The notes beneath the pieces were generated by a model. It was not told the DNA's origin. It searched no databases and saw only the letters and a program-made list of their open reading frames with translations. Positions 25,452-35,739 of a DNA stretch of 64,000 nucleotides are shown here, piece after piece (position 1 is the stretch's first letter; each line of letters opens with the position of its first letter). This stretch comes from Epiperipatus broadwayi (taxonomy: Eukaryota > Onychophora > Udeonychophora > Euonychophora > Peripatidae): assembly GCA_028023455.1 (NCBI GenBank), contig JAQFVV010012442.1, positions 702,501 through 766,500 of the forward strand. The letters run 5' to 3'. The position numbers and the translations under genes are program-made.

Positions 25452-25616
25452 TAAATGCACGCAGGCATTTAATGGCTGAAGAGTTTGGACAGATTCTTTG
25501 ATAATATTAAGAAATAAATTTACATTTAAGTAAGATGAACGCAGCAGTTATTCATCTTACAACTTGTATAAAATTAATTTACGGATTTACATATGATAAA
25601 TGCACGCAGGCATTTA
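25452..25616. repeat. Three stem-loops sharing a CGCAG loop
   Basis: 'taaatgcacgcaggcattta' occurs twice exactly (25452-25471 and 25597-25616), a 7-bp stem around an acgcag loop. Between them, 25531-25559 has 9-bp arms (taagatgaa / ttcatctta) around cgcagcagtta. The third hairpin is nested in outer arms tgataa / ttatca. The function is unknown; repeated subterminal hairpins of this kind occur in some DNA transposons. Confidence 0.8.
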
Positions 25617-25984
25617 AATAAATAGCTTATCACTACGCCATGTCTATAGTGTAACATATCCAGACTCCTCTTAATGTGTGGCTGAATACTAATAATTAAA
25701 CTCAACCTTGGTCAACACTTATGGTAGACATTTCTCGTCTTTTTATATTTATTTATTTAGCCTAAATAGGGCTGCAATAACTTAGATTGACCGGACTTTT
25801 AAGAATATATCATCCAATTGCTGAAAGAACTAAAATAGAGAGGTAGAGTTGGCTGCTCTGGATGTACTAATGCACTATAGCACCAGCAATACAATAATAA
25901 AGTCGCTCTGCGGATGAATTGGCAGATCAAGGGTTTCCGCGACAAACGCCGGCACCCTGAAAACCGATCGTTAAGCTGCATGAA

Positions 25985-26100
25985 AAGGAACGAATAGTTC
26001 GGAAAGGCGGGGGACTCACGTGCCAGCCTGGTCTTAAACTCAGGCTTCGGGACTGCTCTACCCCATGAGAGGAAGATGCGCCGGTCCAACCGAGGCTACA
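25985..26100 (-). repeat. tRNA-derived SINE-like segment
   Basis: The minus strand begins 'tgtagcctcggttgg', followed by 'catggggtagagcag' and then 'gagtttaagacc', giving an A-box-like and a B-box-like (GTTYRANNC) element in pol III order within a GC-rich block. The apparent 96-aa ORF over it (25799-26089) is probably incidental. No second copy in this window confirms a SINE. Confidence 0.3.
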
Positions 26101-27393
26101 TCTTATTTACATAAATATACGTGGCAGCAAAACGAGAAAACACCAAAGTGAACAAATCACATCTGCCAAGCAAAGCATTTGTAAAATTTATATTATATAG
26201 GCAAGAACAATAACTTATTAGCTTAATTAAATAGAAGCCAACTCTTAGGTAGCATGATAAAATATATGCCATAGATGGGAATCATTACAGATAATCTTTG
26301 CTGTTCCAGCTAATTCTAATTTGTTATTGATCAAATGACAAGTATTTAAAAGGAGGGAAAAGTATATTTGATGGGGTTTATTAAATAACTTAAATAGCAA
26401 ATATACTTATAAATATTTATCAAGGCTAGTCTATTTCCCAGTATTTAAAAATTAAAACAAGCCACATTTGCAAGAATTTACAATTAAACAATTATCAAAA
26501 AAAATATTAAATAATAACGAGCGAGTCGTTACTATTTTCTTAAGAGGGTTTCGAAACTGCGCACAGAAATAAGATTATAAATAATTACGTGAAGATGTTT
26601 TAATTAATCTCTTCCTAAAATATTAAAATTTAGTATTCGCTGTTTCGAAGCATCAGCATATCATAAAATAAATATAACAAATATTAAAAACTATGTGATA
26701 AAAAAAAAAATAACTAGAGACATGACTGCAGTGATAGTTTAAGGTAGAAACATAAAGGAATGAAATTTTAAAAGCAAGAGAATCATTTTTAAAATAATAA
26801 AAGAAAAGCTTTAACATTAAAATATACTGAGTGGTTAGTTAGCTAACTAGAATTTAAAAGGTAGTTTGAAATTATACATAAAATATACAGAAAATATATA
26901 CAGAAAATAGACAGATCTCTGCATTTTAAAGTGATTTACCAGTATTATTAGGTGCTGGAGCTGGAGCTAGGTGAGTTTCCTGGGCGGCTTGCGGCATGCT
27001 CTTCTTTTACGGGTGGTCTGTAGATATTATAGCGGCATTCTTCTTTTCAGTTAGATGGTATAACGGCATTCTTAGTTATAAACGGTGTCGGATGGAAACG
27101 AACCCGTCGCCTCCTTATGGAGTGACAGCTAAGACGGCCAAACTAGCCAGACATCTCAGTTCAAAACTAATTTGATTTTTTTTAAATATAAAATGCCCTT
27201 CAAAATGGAGTCTCTTCTCAGTATATAGATCTCTGTCAGTCAATCAGTATTATATCTCTCAGTAGTTCTTTCCCGCTCAAAATATGGCCCATTTATATCT
27301 TTTCCTTATCAGCTTAACACCTTTAGGAATTTCTCTTTGCTTCATGATTACATTTTTTAATTAATTTTGTAAACATACAATCTGCTTTCAAAT

Positions 27394-29660
27394 ATGCTTA
27401 TTAGCAATGACTTTTTATGTTTAGCTAATAAGGAAAACAATGTGATTAATCTAACTAACATTAATCTTAGTGAGGCAGAATGTTCACTGTTAAATAAAGG
27501 TTTATCTTTTTGCCCTACAGTTCAGTCATTTTATCAAAAAAATAAATTTAAAATTCATCAGGATTTAGATAATTTTTCAAGAAGACTTAGATTAAGAGAA
27601 TTTTTTGTAAACCAAGAATGTGATACTATTGGGAAATTACGATCTGATTGGACACCACCACATCAAAGGAATGTGTTATTAGATACGTACATTGATAATG
27701 TATATCAGGATATTATTAATGAAATTAGACTTAAACAACATAGTAAGTATAAGAGTAATTTAACATTGAGAGAGATGAATGCATTACGCAATTTAGTGAA
27801 AAGACAGGATATTATTATAAAACCAGCTGACAAAGATGGATCAATAGTAATTATGAATAAAGATGATTATGTTAAAAAAGCTCTGGAGCTTTTAAATGAT
27901 AAAAATTTTTATGAGCCTATGTCACTAACCACTATTAATTCATTATTCAAGGGTATACTTTTTAGTTTAAAAGATATGAGAGCTAGGGGTTTATAAATAA
28001 TAATGTATATAACTTTTTAGTACCAACCAAAATTCATCCTAGTAGTTTTTATATTTTGCCAAAGATTCATAAACCTGGTTGTCCAGGCAGAACTATTGTA
28101 CCAATATTGGTAGCCCTACAGAAAATATTTCAGCATATGTTGATAATTTTATTAAATTTATTCCACCATCATTTAATTCTTATGTTAAAGATACTACTTA
28201 TTTTCTTTGTGTGTTAGAAAATATTAAATCTGAATTACCAGTTGATTGTTTTTGGTTACTTTGGATATTGTATCATTATACACAAATATACCTCATGATG
28301 ATGGAGTTGAGGCTATTAAATGTGATTTACAAGATAGAGAGTATGATCATGGTCTTATTACTACTATGGTTGAATTAATATATTTGGTTTTAAGAAATAT
28401 TTTTTTTTACTTTTGATTCCAGATACTATTTACAGAAACAAGGTACTGCAATGGGTACAAAGATGGCACCAAGTTATGCGAATATTTTTATGTCAAAACT
28501 AGAGTCTTCTATACTTGATAATGCTAAGCTGAAACCTCACACTTGGCTTAGACATATAGATGACATTTTCATGATATGGCCACATAGTGAAGTTGAACTT
28601 CCTAATTTTTTAAGTTATTTAAATAATTTTAATAAACATATTAATTTCACAATGAATTTTTCAAAATCAATTGCTCATTTTCTTGATGTTGAAGTTATTT
28701 ACACTAATAGAGTTCTTACTACTACTGTATATAGGAAACCAACTGATAATAACCGCTATCTACATTTTTATAGTAACCATCCTAAACATTTAAAGGCTAA
28801 TATTCCTTATAGTCAATTTTTAAGGATGAAGAGGATTTGTAATGATGAGAAATTTCTTCAACAAAATAATAGTATTTTATATAATAGATTGCTCAATATG
28901 AGGTATCCTAAGACATTGTTGGATAATGCAGTAAGGATATATTCTTTAATTGATAGAAAGAAACTTCTTTTATCTGAAAAGAGTAAAAAACAATTAGATG
29001 CTCCACCATTGGTTCTTACTTTTAATAGAGATTTACCTAATATTAACCGGATATTGGCAAAACATTTTAACATATTACAGTCCACAGATTATTTAAAATC
29101 TATTTTTTTCTGATCCACCTAAGGCTGTATATCGAAAACATAGATCACTTAGAGATATACTTGTCAAAACAAATTTTATTAGTAGTTCTGTACAGGAAAA
29201 AGGATGTTCTCCATGTAAAGATAAAAGATGTTTTACATGTAAACATATTATTGTGACAAAAGTGGTTTTTAGTACTAAGCATTGTAATTTCAAATAGTAT
29301 ATTCCTAATTATGTTACATGTAAAAGTGTTAATTTGATATATTTGATAGAGTGTAGTAGATGTTTAAACCAGTATATAGGTGAGACAGCAAATTGTTTAC
29401 ATGTCAGAATGACTAATCATAGATTTGACATTTTGCATAAGAATAAAGATAGACCGGTTTCAAGACATTTTAACTTACCAAATCATTCAATAGATGATTT
29501 AAAAGTAGTGATTCTTCAGGAAGGTTTTTCTTCTACAAGGGAGAGGAAACAAAAGAAGAGTTTTTTTTTTTTTTTTTTTTTTAATTTCAAGACCTTAGAA
29601 CCACATGGATTGAATTTGAACACTGGAAATATTACATCTCTGGGTTACGTGGTCTCCTAA
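27394..29660 (+). pseudogene. Penelope-like RT plus GIY-YIG polyprotein, copy 2, frameshifted
   Basis: Four fragments: 27394-27996 (N-terminal domain with LSEAECSLLNKGLSFCPT, then KPADKDGSIVIMNKDDY), 28079-28378 (SPTENISAYVDN), 28451-29113 (GTKMAPSYANIFM, then the RT box) and 29334-29660 (GIY-YIG: MIYLIECSRCLNQYIGETAN). The catalytic box reads HIDD instead of YIDD (TAT to CAT), expected to impair the RT. A stop at 27994, frameshifts at 28.03-28.09 kb, at 28.25 kb (T-run, shared with copy 1), at about 28.4 kb (9-T run, shared) and at 29.1 kb (extra T), plus an amber codon at about 29296, make it non-functional. Confidence 0.9.
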
Positions 29661-30146
29661 ATGATTTCTATATGTGTGTTTTTTATGTAAAAATTTTCTT
29701 ATATGAGGTTTTTTATGTAAAGATTGGTGATATGGATGTTTAATATCTGTGTTTAATTGGTTTATAGATAAATAATTAGTTATAAATTATTGTACTTTGC
29801 ACTAACTATAATTTTTGATTAAAACGTATAAGTATTTTAGTTTTTAATTAATATTAAAGTGAGCACAGCTATTTTTTGTATGTGAGCATAGTTTAATTTT
29901 TCTATGTATGCACATTTAATTTTTAATTTTGGATTTCTTATTTTTATATTTATTTTAATTTAAATAGAATTTAAGCTTGATTAGGAGGGAATGTAGTTTT
30001 TTTTTTTTGTTTGAATTTTGTCATTGATTGGGTAGATATTCTGTGTTAGATTTTGTGACCAATCAGGGGGGTTTTGTTAAATTTTTAATCTTTTACAAAA
30101 TCTGTAATTTTTGATTATCGCCATTTTACTGTGTATTTTTTTCTTT

Positions 30147-30174
30147 CTGATGAAAACCAGTCCTCTGGTTGAAA
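30147..30174 (+). ncRNA. Hammerhead-like core in the Penelope 3' UTR (copy 2)
   Basis: Identical to the core in copy 1: CUGAUGA, A, hairpin AACCAG-UCCU-CUGGUU, GAAA. Stem III pairing (UAUAA/UUAUA) is offset from the following GUC by one base, and stem I is not evident. Candidate relic only. Confidence 0.35.
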
Positions 30175-30213
30175 TATAATATTATTTATTGGATTTATAA
30201 GTCTTTTTTGTTT

Positions 30214-30217
<4 letters not shown>

Positions 30218-30257
<40 letters not shown>

Positions 30258-30267
30258 ATGCATATCA

Positions 30268-30309
<42 letters not shown>

Positions 30310-30320
30310 TGATATGCATT
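30218..30320. repeat. (TA)n tracts with 19-bp palindromic arms
   Basis: A TA tract follows Penelope copy 2. Then perfect arms (30257-30275, 'aatgcatatcattaatata', and 30302-30320, its reverse complement) enclose a TA core. Confidence 0.92.
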
Positions 30321-30494
30321 CTCTCAAGAAAAGTTAAGGCAGTCACATTTCACTATATTCAGATTTAAGGTCTTCATATAGGATGCCACGAATGATGTGA
30401 TTTAATTTTGATATAAAACTATATCTATTCCCAACAAATAACTTATTACTAATAAATTATTATACCTAAACTACATCAAATCAATTTTCACCTT

Positions 30495-30595
30495 AACTGT
30501 TATGCTCATATTTCGAACTCAGGGAAGTTTAACAATTTACTCTCTTCAGGTGTTTCTATCAATATTCTAAAGTAATATTAATAACAAAAATCACT
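30495..30595. repeat. Dispersed repeat fragment (sister copy at 45-140)
   Basis: Same orientation and order of words as the window's left edge, about 75-80% alike by eye. Non-coding. Confidence 0.5.
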
Positions 30596-30766
30596 AACTG
30601 TTTAAATTAAATAAAATAAAATTAAAGACTTCATTTAATTTAATATTATAACATAATAATTATTTATTTAACAAATAAAAAACTTAAATTTTACAATATA
30701 TAAAAATTATTTAAATATCTATTTCCTTATATTAAAAATATAAATATTCTATTTATTTACAATAGA

Positions 30767-31110
30767 TATATAAATAAGCATTTATTTTTATAGCGTTCTG
30801 CTTTATAAAGTGTAGTACATTAAAGATCAACCTTTTCAATCTATTGTGCATGCTCTTTTTATGAGTGTTAATAATAATAAATGAATACTTTCACTCCCAA
30901 CCCAAGATATAGTTAAGAAAGAATAAAATGAATCACTTTTTTTTTCAAACCAAATGGTTATATATTGACAAATGTTAATTACTGGAAGTGAAAGTGGGAG
31001 GGTAGACCACTCACTTTAAATTATTGATTACAATGTTTGAATGAATGACATTGACAAAATTATCTAGAATTTAATAAACATCACTCTCAATTGAAACTTA
31101 AACATATGTA
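30767..31110 (-). repeat. 340-bp repeat family, isolated copy
   Basis: Read on the minus strand it starts 'catatgtttaagtttcaat' and ends 'aaatgcttattta'. It is colinear with the unit found twice at the right edge of the window (63633-63925 and 63926-64000). Identity is lower than between the right-edge copies. Non-coding. Confidence 0.8.
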
Positions 31111-31271
31111 AATAATTTTGTAACTTATAACACTACATGATTTCATAATGTATATAAAATATAAGTATCCAAATATTAAGACTTCTACAAAAACACTATT
31201 ATATATTAATTAGATTATACAAATAATAATCCAATTATTTATATATAATGTATTCATTAGGTTAAAGTTAT

Positions 31272-31290
31272 TGTATGTAATTTATGTTTA

Positions 31291-31325
<35 letters not shown>

Positions 31326-31378
31326 ATAAATTACATACATATATCTGATATATATATATATATATATATATATCAGAT
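31272..31378. repeat. Two adjacent (TA)n-centred perfect palindromes
   Basis: First: arms 'tgtatgtaatttatgttta' (31272-31290) and its exact reverse complement (31321-31339) around a TA core. Second: 'atctgata' (31343-31350) and 'tatcagat' (31371-31378) around another TA core. Both could extrude as cruciforms. Confidence 0.95.
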
Positions 31379-33179
31379 CAATGTTAGTCATTTATCCACA
31401 TCATACATTTTGTTTTTTAGACTATTTGGATTAGTATTAACAATGTAGTGTCATGTCATAAAAAATAACAGTATGTGAATTTAAAAACAATTTAATTTCT
31501 TTTCACAAGGTTCACTTTATCCTGTTATATTTTCCCATGTCTTTCCCATATTAATATTTCTTACCTTATATCTAAATCTTTATTAATCATAAATAAAAAT
31601 AAAATATTTTAAATTATTAATTCTCTCTTGTTATTCATTTCTTTAATGAAATGAATATGATAATAAAGGAAATAAAATTAATCTTTCCCAATTATAATTT
31701 TCAAAAAACTTAAATAGTATTTATAAAAGGTAATACAATAGTCTCAGATGTTCCTGGTATTCATGAATGAAACTTCTTCAAAGATGCAATGTTTAATTTC
31801 TTCATTGCTATACATTAAAGAAAATAATAGGATATCCCAAGTTGATGTTTAGTTTCCTCTTTGTATTTTAGATTTTACCAACTTAATACACAGTTCCTTT
31901 ATTAACAATAATAATTCCATTTTGAAGATCTAACTTTTTTATAATTTTATAGGCATTCAGCAAAAGATGTTATTCTTATATATATATATGACTAGGCAAG
32001 TGCATTTTATATATCCCACGATAAATCTATGTTCTACTCACTCTGCATTTTCATTATAATGTAAAGTACATTAAATTTAGTTGAAGTTTTTACAAACATG
32101 TTCTTTTTAAAATGAAGTTCACAATTAGAACTATGATTAGAATGAGTTTTTATCGAACACAAAAAGGTATTTTAACCAAGTAATTTAAAAATTACTTTCT
32201 TTAAAAAAATATTAGAAATTTTTTCTAATAAGTATTAAGTCATTCAAAATATAGAATTTATATTATATACTGTTTTTTTAAATCAAACACAGTATAAGTT
32301 TTTATGAAGATATAGATGACAAAAAATAGAATCCTTAATGTTCTCATAAGAATATAATTATTTTTATATCTTGCTCCATCATTTTGCTGAAGCATATCAC
32401 ATTCTACATTGTTACAATACAATTTGATATTAAAACACTAAGTTCACTTCATTTCCTTTAATTTCATAAACTGTATGTGAACCTAGCAGTCATTCATTAC
32501 CTTGTCAAACATCTTTTCTCAACAACGTTTTTTTATTTCATTTTAAATAATGACAGATACTAACTTACTAAATTCTATATTTATTTTCATAAATATAAAA
32601 AGAATACAAATATAATGTATACATATTGATTATATGTATTGAAACAGTAAGATTCGTATTTGAATCTTAAGTTTCACCTTTTTCTGTCATCTCTCACTGA
32701 CCGGTATATCCTGCCCAAATTTAAACTTTTTGGTATTGAGTTGTGTGTGTAGCAATATTAAAAATGTATAAATATATGTAGAATTCAGCATAAACATGCA
32801 CACATTTCGATCTCAAATTAAAGGCAATAAATGGGGATAAAATAATATAATTTAGATTTCTTTTAGTTATATAATTTTGTATAATTTTAATCATTTATTT
32901 TGGATTATAAAGTTCGTATTTATTGCTTTGTTTAAATTTCATTTAATAATAATTCTAAAAAAATCTGATGTAATATTTAATTAAAAGTTAAAATAATCTT
33001 ATGTCCCTTTTTTGTCTTTGAAATTTAAAAGCATCAGTCAGTGATAGATAATAGATTAATTAAAGAAAATTTTCCCAAAATGTAATTAGTAAATGTAAAA
33101 TGTAAACAATAGAATGGCAGCTCTCTTTATAATTAAAACCAACAAAATGCATTGATTATCCTCAGGGCAGATTAAGTAG
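31379..33179. other. AT-rich non-coding DNA with one dispersed repeat
   Basis: Nothing coding. At 32643-32780 'cagtaagattcg...tttgaatctt' starts a segment related to 49432-49560. A 'tatatatatatga' run lies at 31979. Confidence 0.5.
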
Positions 33180-33560
33180 AATCTAAAAATACCTTAACAA
33201 AAATGTGAAAGATCAAGATAAAAAAGAGGCCATCTTAGACTTGCTGGAGATATTCACTTCAACTTTAGCTTTGCTCTCGATCATTGAGAGTCTCCAAAAT
33301 ATAAAAATAAATTGTTCCTGCCAAGGTATGACCGAATAAAAGCTCCTAGATTATTCTCCATTGGAAGATGGCCTATCAGATGCTGAACTTTCCATTGCCC
33401 ATCATAAATTCACCATGAAGATCTGCTGCCTGAAATAAATGAGAAAGCTGCTGCTGCTGTGAAAGTAAATGAAATATCTAAATACAAGAAAGAATTGCCA
33501 CTCGTGAACTTTTTGCTGCTAAACTAATAGAATCAGAAAACTTCTTATAAAACAGGTACC
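33180..33560 (+). pseudogene. Possible decayed coding sequence, unidentified
   Basis: The plus strand shows coding-like pieces in shifting frames: an EAILDLLEIFTSTLALLSII stretch (about 33225-33290), then PEINEKAAAAVKVNEISKYK (about 33430-33490), then RIATRELFAAKLIESENFL (about 33493-33550). Composition (Ala/Glu/Leu, few Asn/Tyr) differs from the surrounding AT noise, suggesting a frameshifted relic such as a processed pseudogene. I do not recognise the family; chance cannot be excluded. Confidence 0.25.
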
Positions 33561-34084
33561 TGTCTGTGTTCAAACTCTAGAGTACTCTAATAGCATGCTA
33601 TAGCTATTCTTCATATTACTTATCTAAATTGTAAAATGTAAATCCTACCATTTGTATAAATAAAATTGAATAATTAACTTAATGTGTAAATTTCTCTAAT
33701 AATCTAGCTTACCTCATTCTATCTTTCTTGGGTGCGTATTTCTAAAATGTACATTTTATCTATATTTATTATTTAATTATTGCATGCTAATAATTGTCTC
33801 AATGTTCAAAGTTTAAATCTATGATTGCTTACATTACTTTCATAAATAATTTAATTTTCATATAAACTGACATGCATTTAGTGCTTCATTTATTGTAATG
33901 CAGGGGTCTACAACTTCGCAAATGGCTGGCATATTAGTTGTAATCATTCCCAGTTTAGATATGTTTGGTATATATTAAATCTTAATGAATAATTCCATCA
34001 ACTTACATTTCTTTGAGAGTCGCCAACATTCTTTAGTAAATGTTGATAAAGTAGGGCTGAGTTAGAAATCTATTTAAAATCTCA
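33561..34084. other. AT-rich non-coding DNA
   Basis: Nothing recognised. Confidence 0.5.
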
Positions 34085-34390
34085 TCATAATCGTTTATAC
34101 ATTATACATGTGTTACGTTTTAGAGATGCGATGACCCATTCCGCCGTGAAATTTCCGGATTCTTCAGGGTTGCAATTAACCCCAGTCATCTTACACAAGC
34201 GGACATAATAAATGCTCCCGTAGGATTTGACGACCTCATGCAGCCAGCGGCAAACTGTGACACGGACCGCTTGGCCCTGGTTATGCTTATGTGACACCTT
34301 ACTTCGTTGGGCCAATGGCAGAGACCAGCCTGACATTCTCATAAACTCATTCACAGCATTGCAGTTTCGATATACTGCCATTCCATATCA
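34085..34390. other. Less AT-rich island of unknown nature
   Basis: About 300 bp with several CpGs and markedly higher GC than its flanks. A 98-aa frame runs on the minus strand (34381-34085: MAVYRNCNAVNEFMRMSGW...) and a 90-aa frame on the plus strand. Neither resembles a known family to me. It could be an unidentified repeat or a captured exon. Confidence 0.3.
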
Positions 34391-34656
34391 CCTTTCTAAA
34401 GTGTACCATGTGTTCCTTTACTTAATTTTATTATTCTATATATCACTCCGCCTCTGCATTATCTTTGTAATTTACTCTCAAATAAATGTTTGCCCTTAGT
34501 CATAAAATAAATATTTTAATTAAATAAATATATTTCCGCCACTACTTTTAAATCTTACTTTAGACTCTTGCATTGCAAAGGTATAAATTCCCTAAGGCAT
34601 GCATTAGAAATACTTACTCGAGAATTTTAGGTAGCTAGATTATGCCTTTAAATAAA

Positions 34657-34900
34657 TGAATTCCTTTTGTAAACATTACAGTATCGGAAATACTGTTACT
34701 GAGGTCCTCAAGATAAAATAAGGTCGAAACAAACAAATGTATTCCTTTTGTAAACATTACAGTATCGGAAATACCGCTACTGAAGTCCTCAATATAAAAT
34801 AATGTCTAAATAAATAAATGTATTCTTTAAAATATAATAGTATTGCAAATCCCACTAATGAAGCTTTGAATCCATAAAATATTATTAGTAAATGATTTTC
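34657..34900. repeat. Minisatellite, about 84-bp unit, three copies
   Basis: 'attccttttgtaaacattac' begins copies at about 34660 and 34740, with a third, more diverged copy from about 34822. The first two are nearly identical. Each unit includes 'agtatcggaaatac' and ends near 'ctcaagataaaataa'. Confidence 0.85.
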
Positions 34901-35276
34901 TTATTAAAATGTGTGAATAAATAATTTTAAACTATACGTCTGCAGTTATGTTTCATTTATTTGATACCCATTCTATATAATATTTTCTTGATTATGTAAA
35001 TATGAATGTTTAATTAATATTAGTTTGATTATTGGCTAACTCGAGATTAAAATCATGAATCTCTTGCATATCCCTGACCACCATGCCTAAGGAAATATTT
35101 ACTAATGTCGCATCAGATACATTGTTTCACGGATTGTATTGTGGAACCGATAAACTATGTTCAAACTCAGTAACACAGCTGGCTTCGCTACCTTGATGGT
35201 GCTGCTTTTCTGTGTGGTGGTCGAATTCTGCACTATGTTTACGAGTCACACGTTTTCTGACTGTTATAGTATGTAT

Positions 35277-35345
35277 GAGTATATATATATATATATATAT
35301 ATACTCCTACAATGTATATATATATACATATATATTGTACCAGTC
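35277..35345. repeat. (TA)n tracts with short inverted arms
   Basis: 'gagt'(TA)n'actc', then 'tacaat...attgta' around a second TA-rich core. Weaker members of the same class of TA-centred palindromes. Confidence 0.7.
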
Positions 35346-35590
35346 AGTTTGTCTGTTCATATAACAAGATCTAACATCTAGGCAAAAGTACCTCAAATCC
35401 AATTATACATAAGATACATAAGTCAGCAACACTCATGAACACTGCCCTATTTGCCTATTCTTCAGATCTACCAAGTTATGAGCAACAATCCTGATGACCT
35501 CTATCGGCTGGTTTTGTCTGTTCATATAACAAGATCCAGCATCCTGGCAAAAGTACCTCGAATCCAATCATGCTCAAGATACACAAGTAG
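35343..35590. repeat. 167-bp tandem duplication followed by a degenerate GTA repeat
   Basis: 'tgtctgttcatataacaag' occurs at 35349 and 35516, followed in both by 'gcaaaagtacctc' and 'aatccaat'. From 35586 to 35690 an imperfect (GTA/GTG)n run follows. Confidence 0.8.
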
Positions 35591-35739
35591 TAGTAGTATA
35601 GTAGTGGTAGTGTTAGGGTTAGTGGTAGTGTTAATGGTAGTGATAGTGGTAGTTGTAGTAGTAATAATAGTATTAGTAGTATATGCAGCCAAGATAGCAC
35701 CTATGCTTTATTTCTACACAACACCTCTCTGAATGCACA

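Larger units (their letters stand above)
24971..27379. other. Spacer between the inverted Penelope copies, unassigned
   Basis: 2.4 kb with islands of higher GC (25000-25150, 25850-26100, 26940-27150) unlike the flanks. It includes two TA tracts (25355-25391, 25405-25432), a trio of hairpins (25452-25616), a tRNA-like segment (25985-26100, minus) and a splice-donor-like 'ctaggtgagt' near 26967. No coding frame is convincing. It may be a separate repeat, or the 5' flank/promoter of Penelope copy 2 (27190-27380). I do not recognise it. Confidence 0.4.
27380..30217 (+). mobile_element. Penelope-like element, copy 2 (plus strand)
   Basis: The more complete of the two related copies. It retains the N-terminal coding region missing from copy 1 (VINLTNINLSEAECSLLNKG...) and ends with a 3' UTR that runs into (TA)n at 30218. 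It is inverted relative to copy 1, so the pair forms a 2.75-kb inverted repeat around a spacer of about 2.5 kb. A 21-22 base T-run at 29559-29581 interrupts the coding tail. The 5' boundary is uncertain and could extend to about 27190. Confidence 0.88.

Noticed and set aside
25799-26089. 96-aa minus-strand ORF with non-AT-like composition
   Set aside because: Overlaps the tRNA-like block. The frame is better explained by local GC content than by a gene, and no family is recognised.
35586-35690. Telomere-like 'gttagggttag' inside the GTA-like run
   Set aside because: Only one TTAGGG in a degenerate trinucleotide context. Not an interstitial telomere array.
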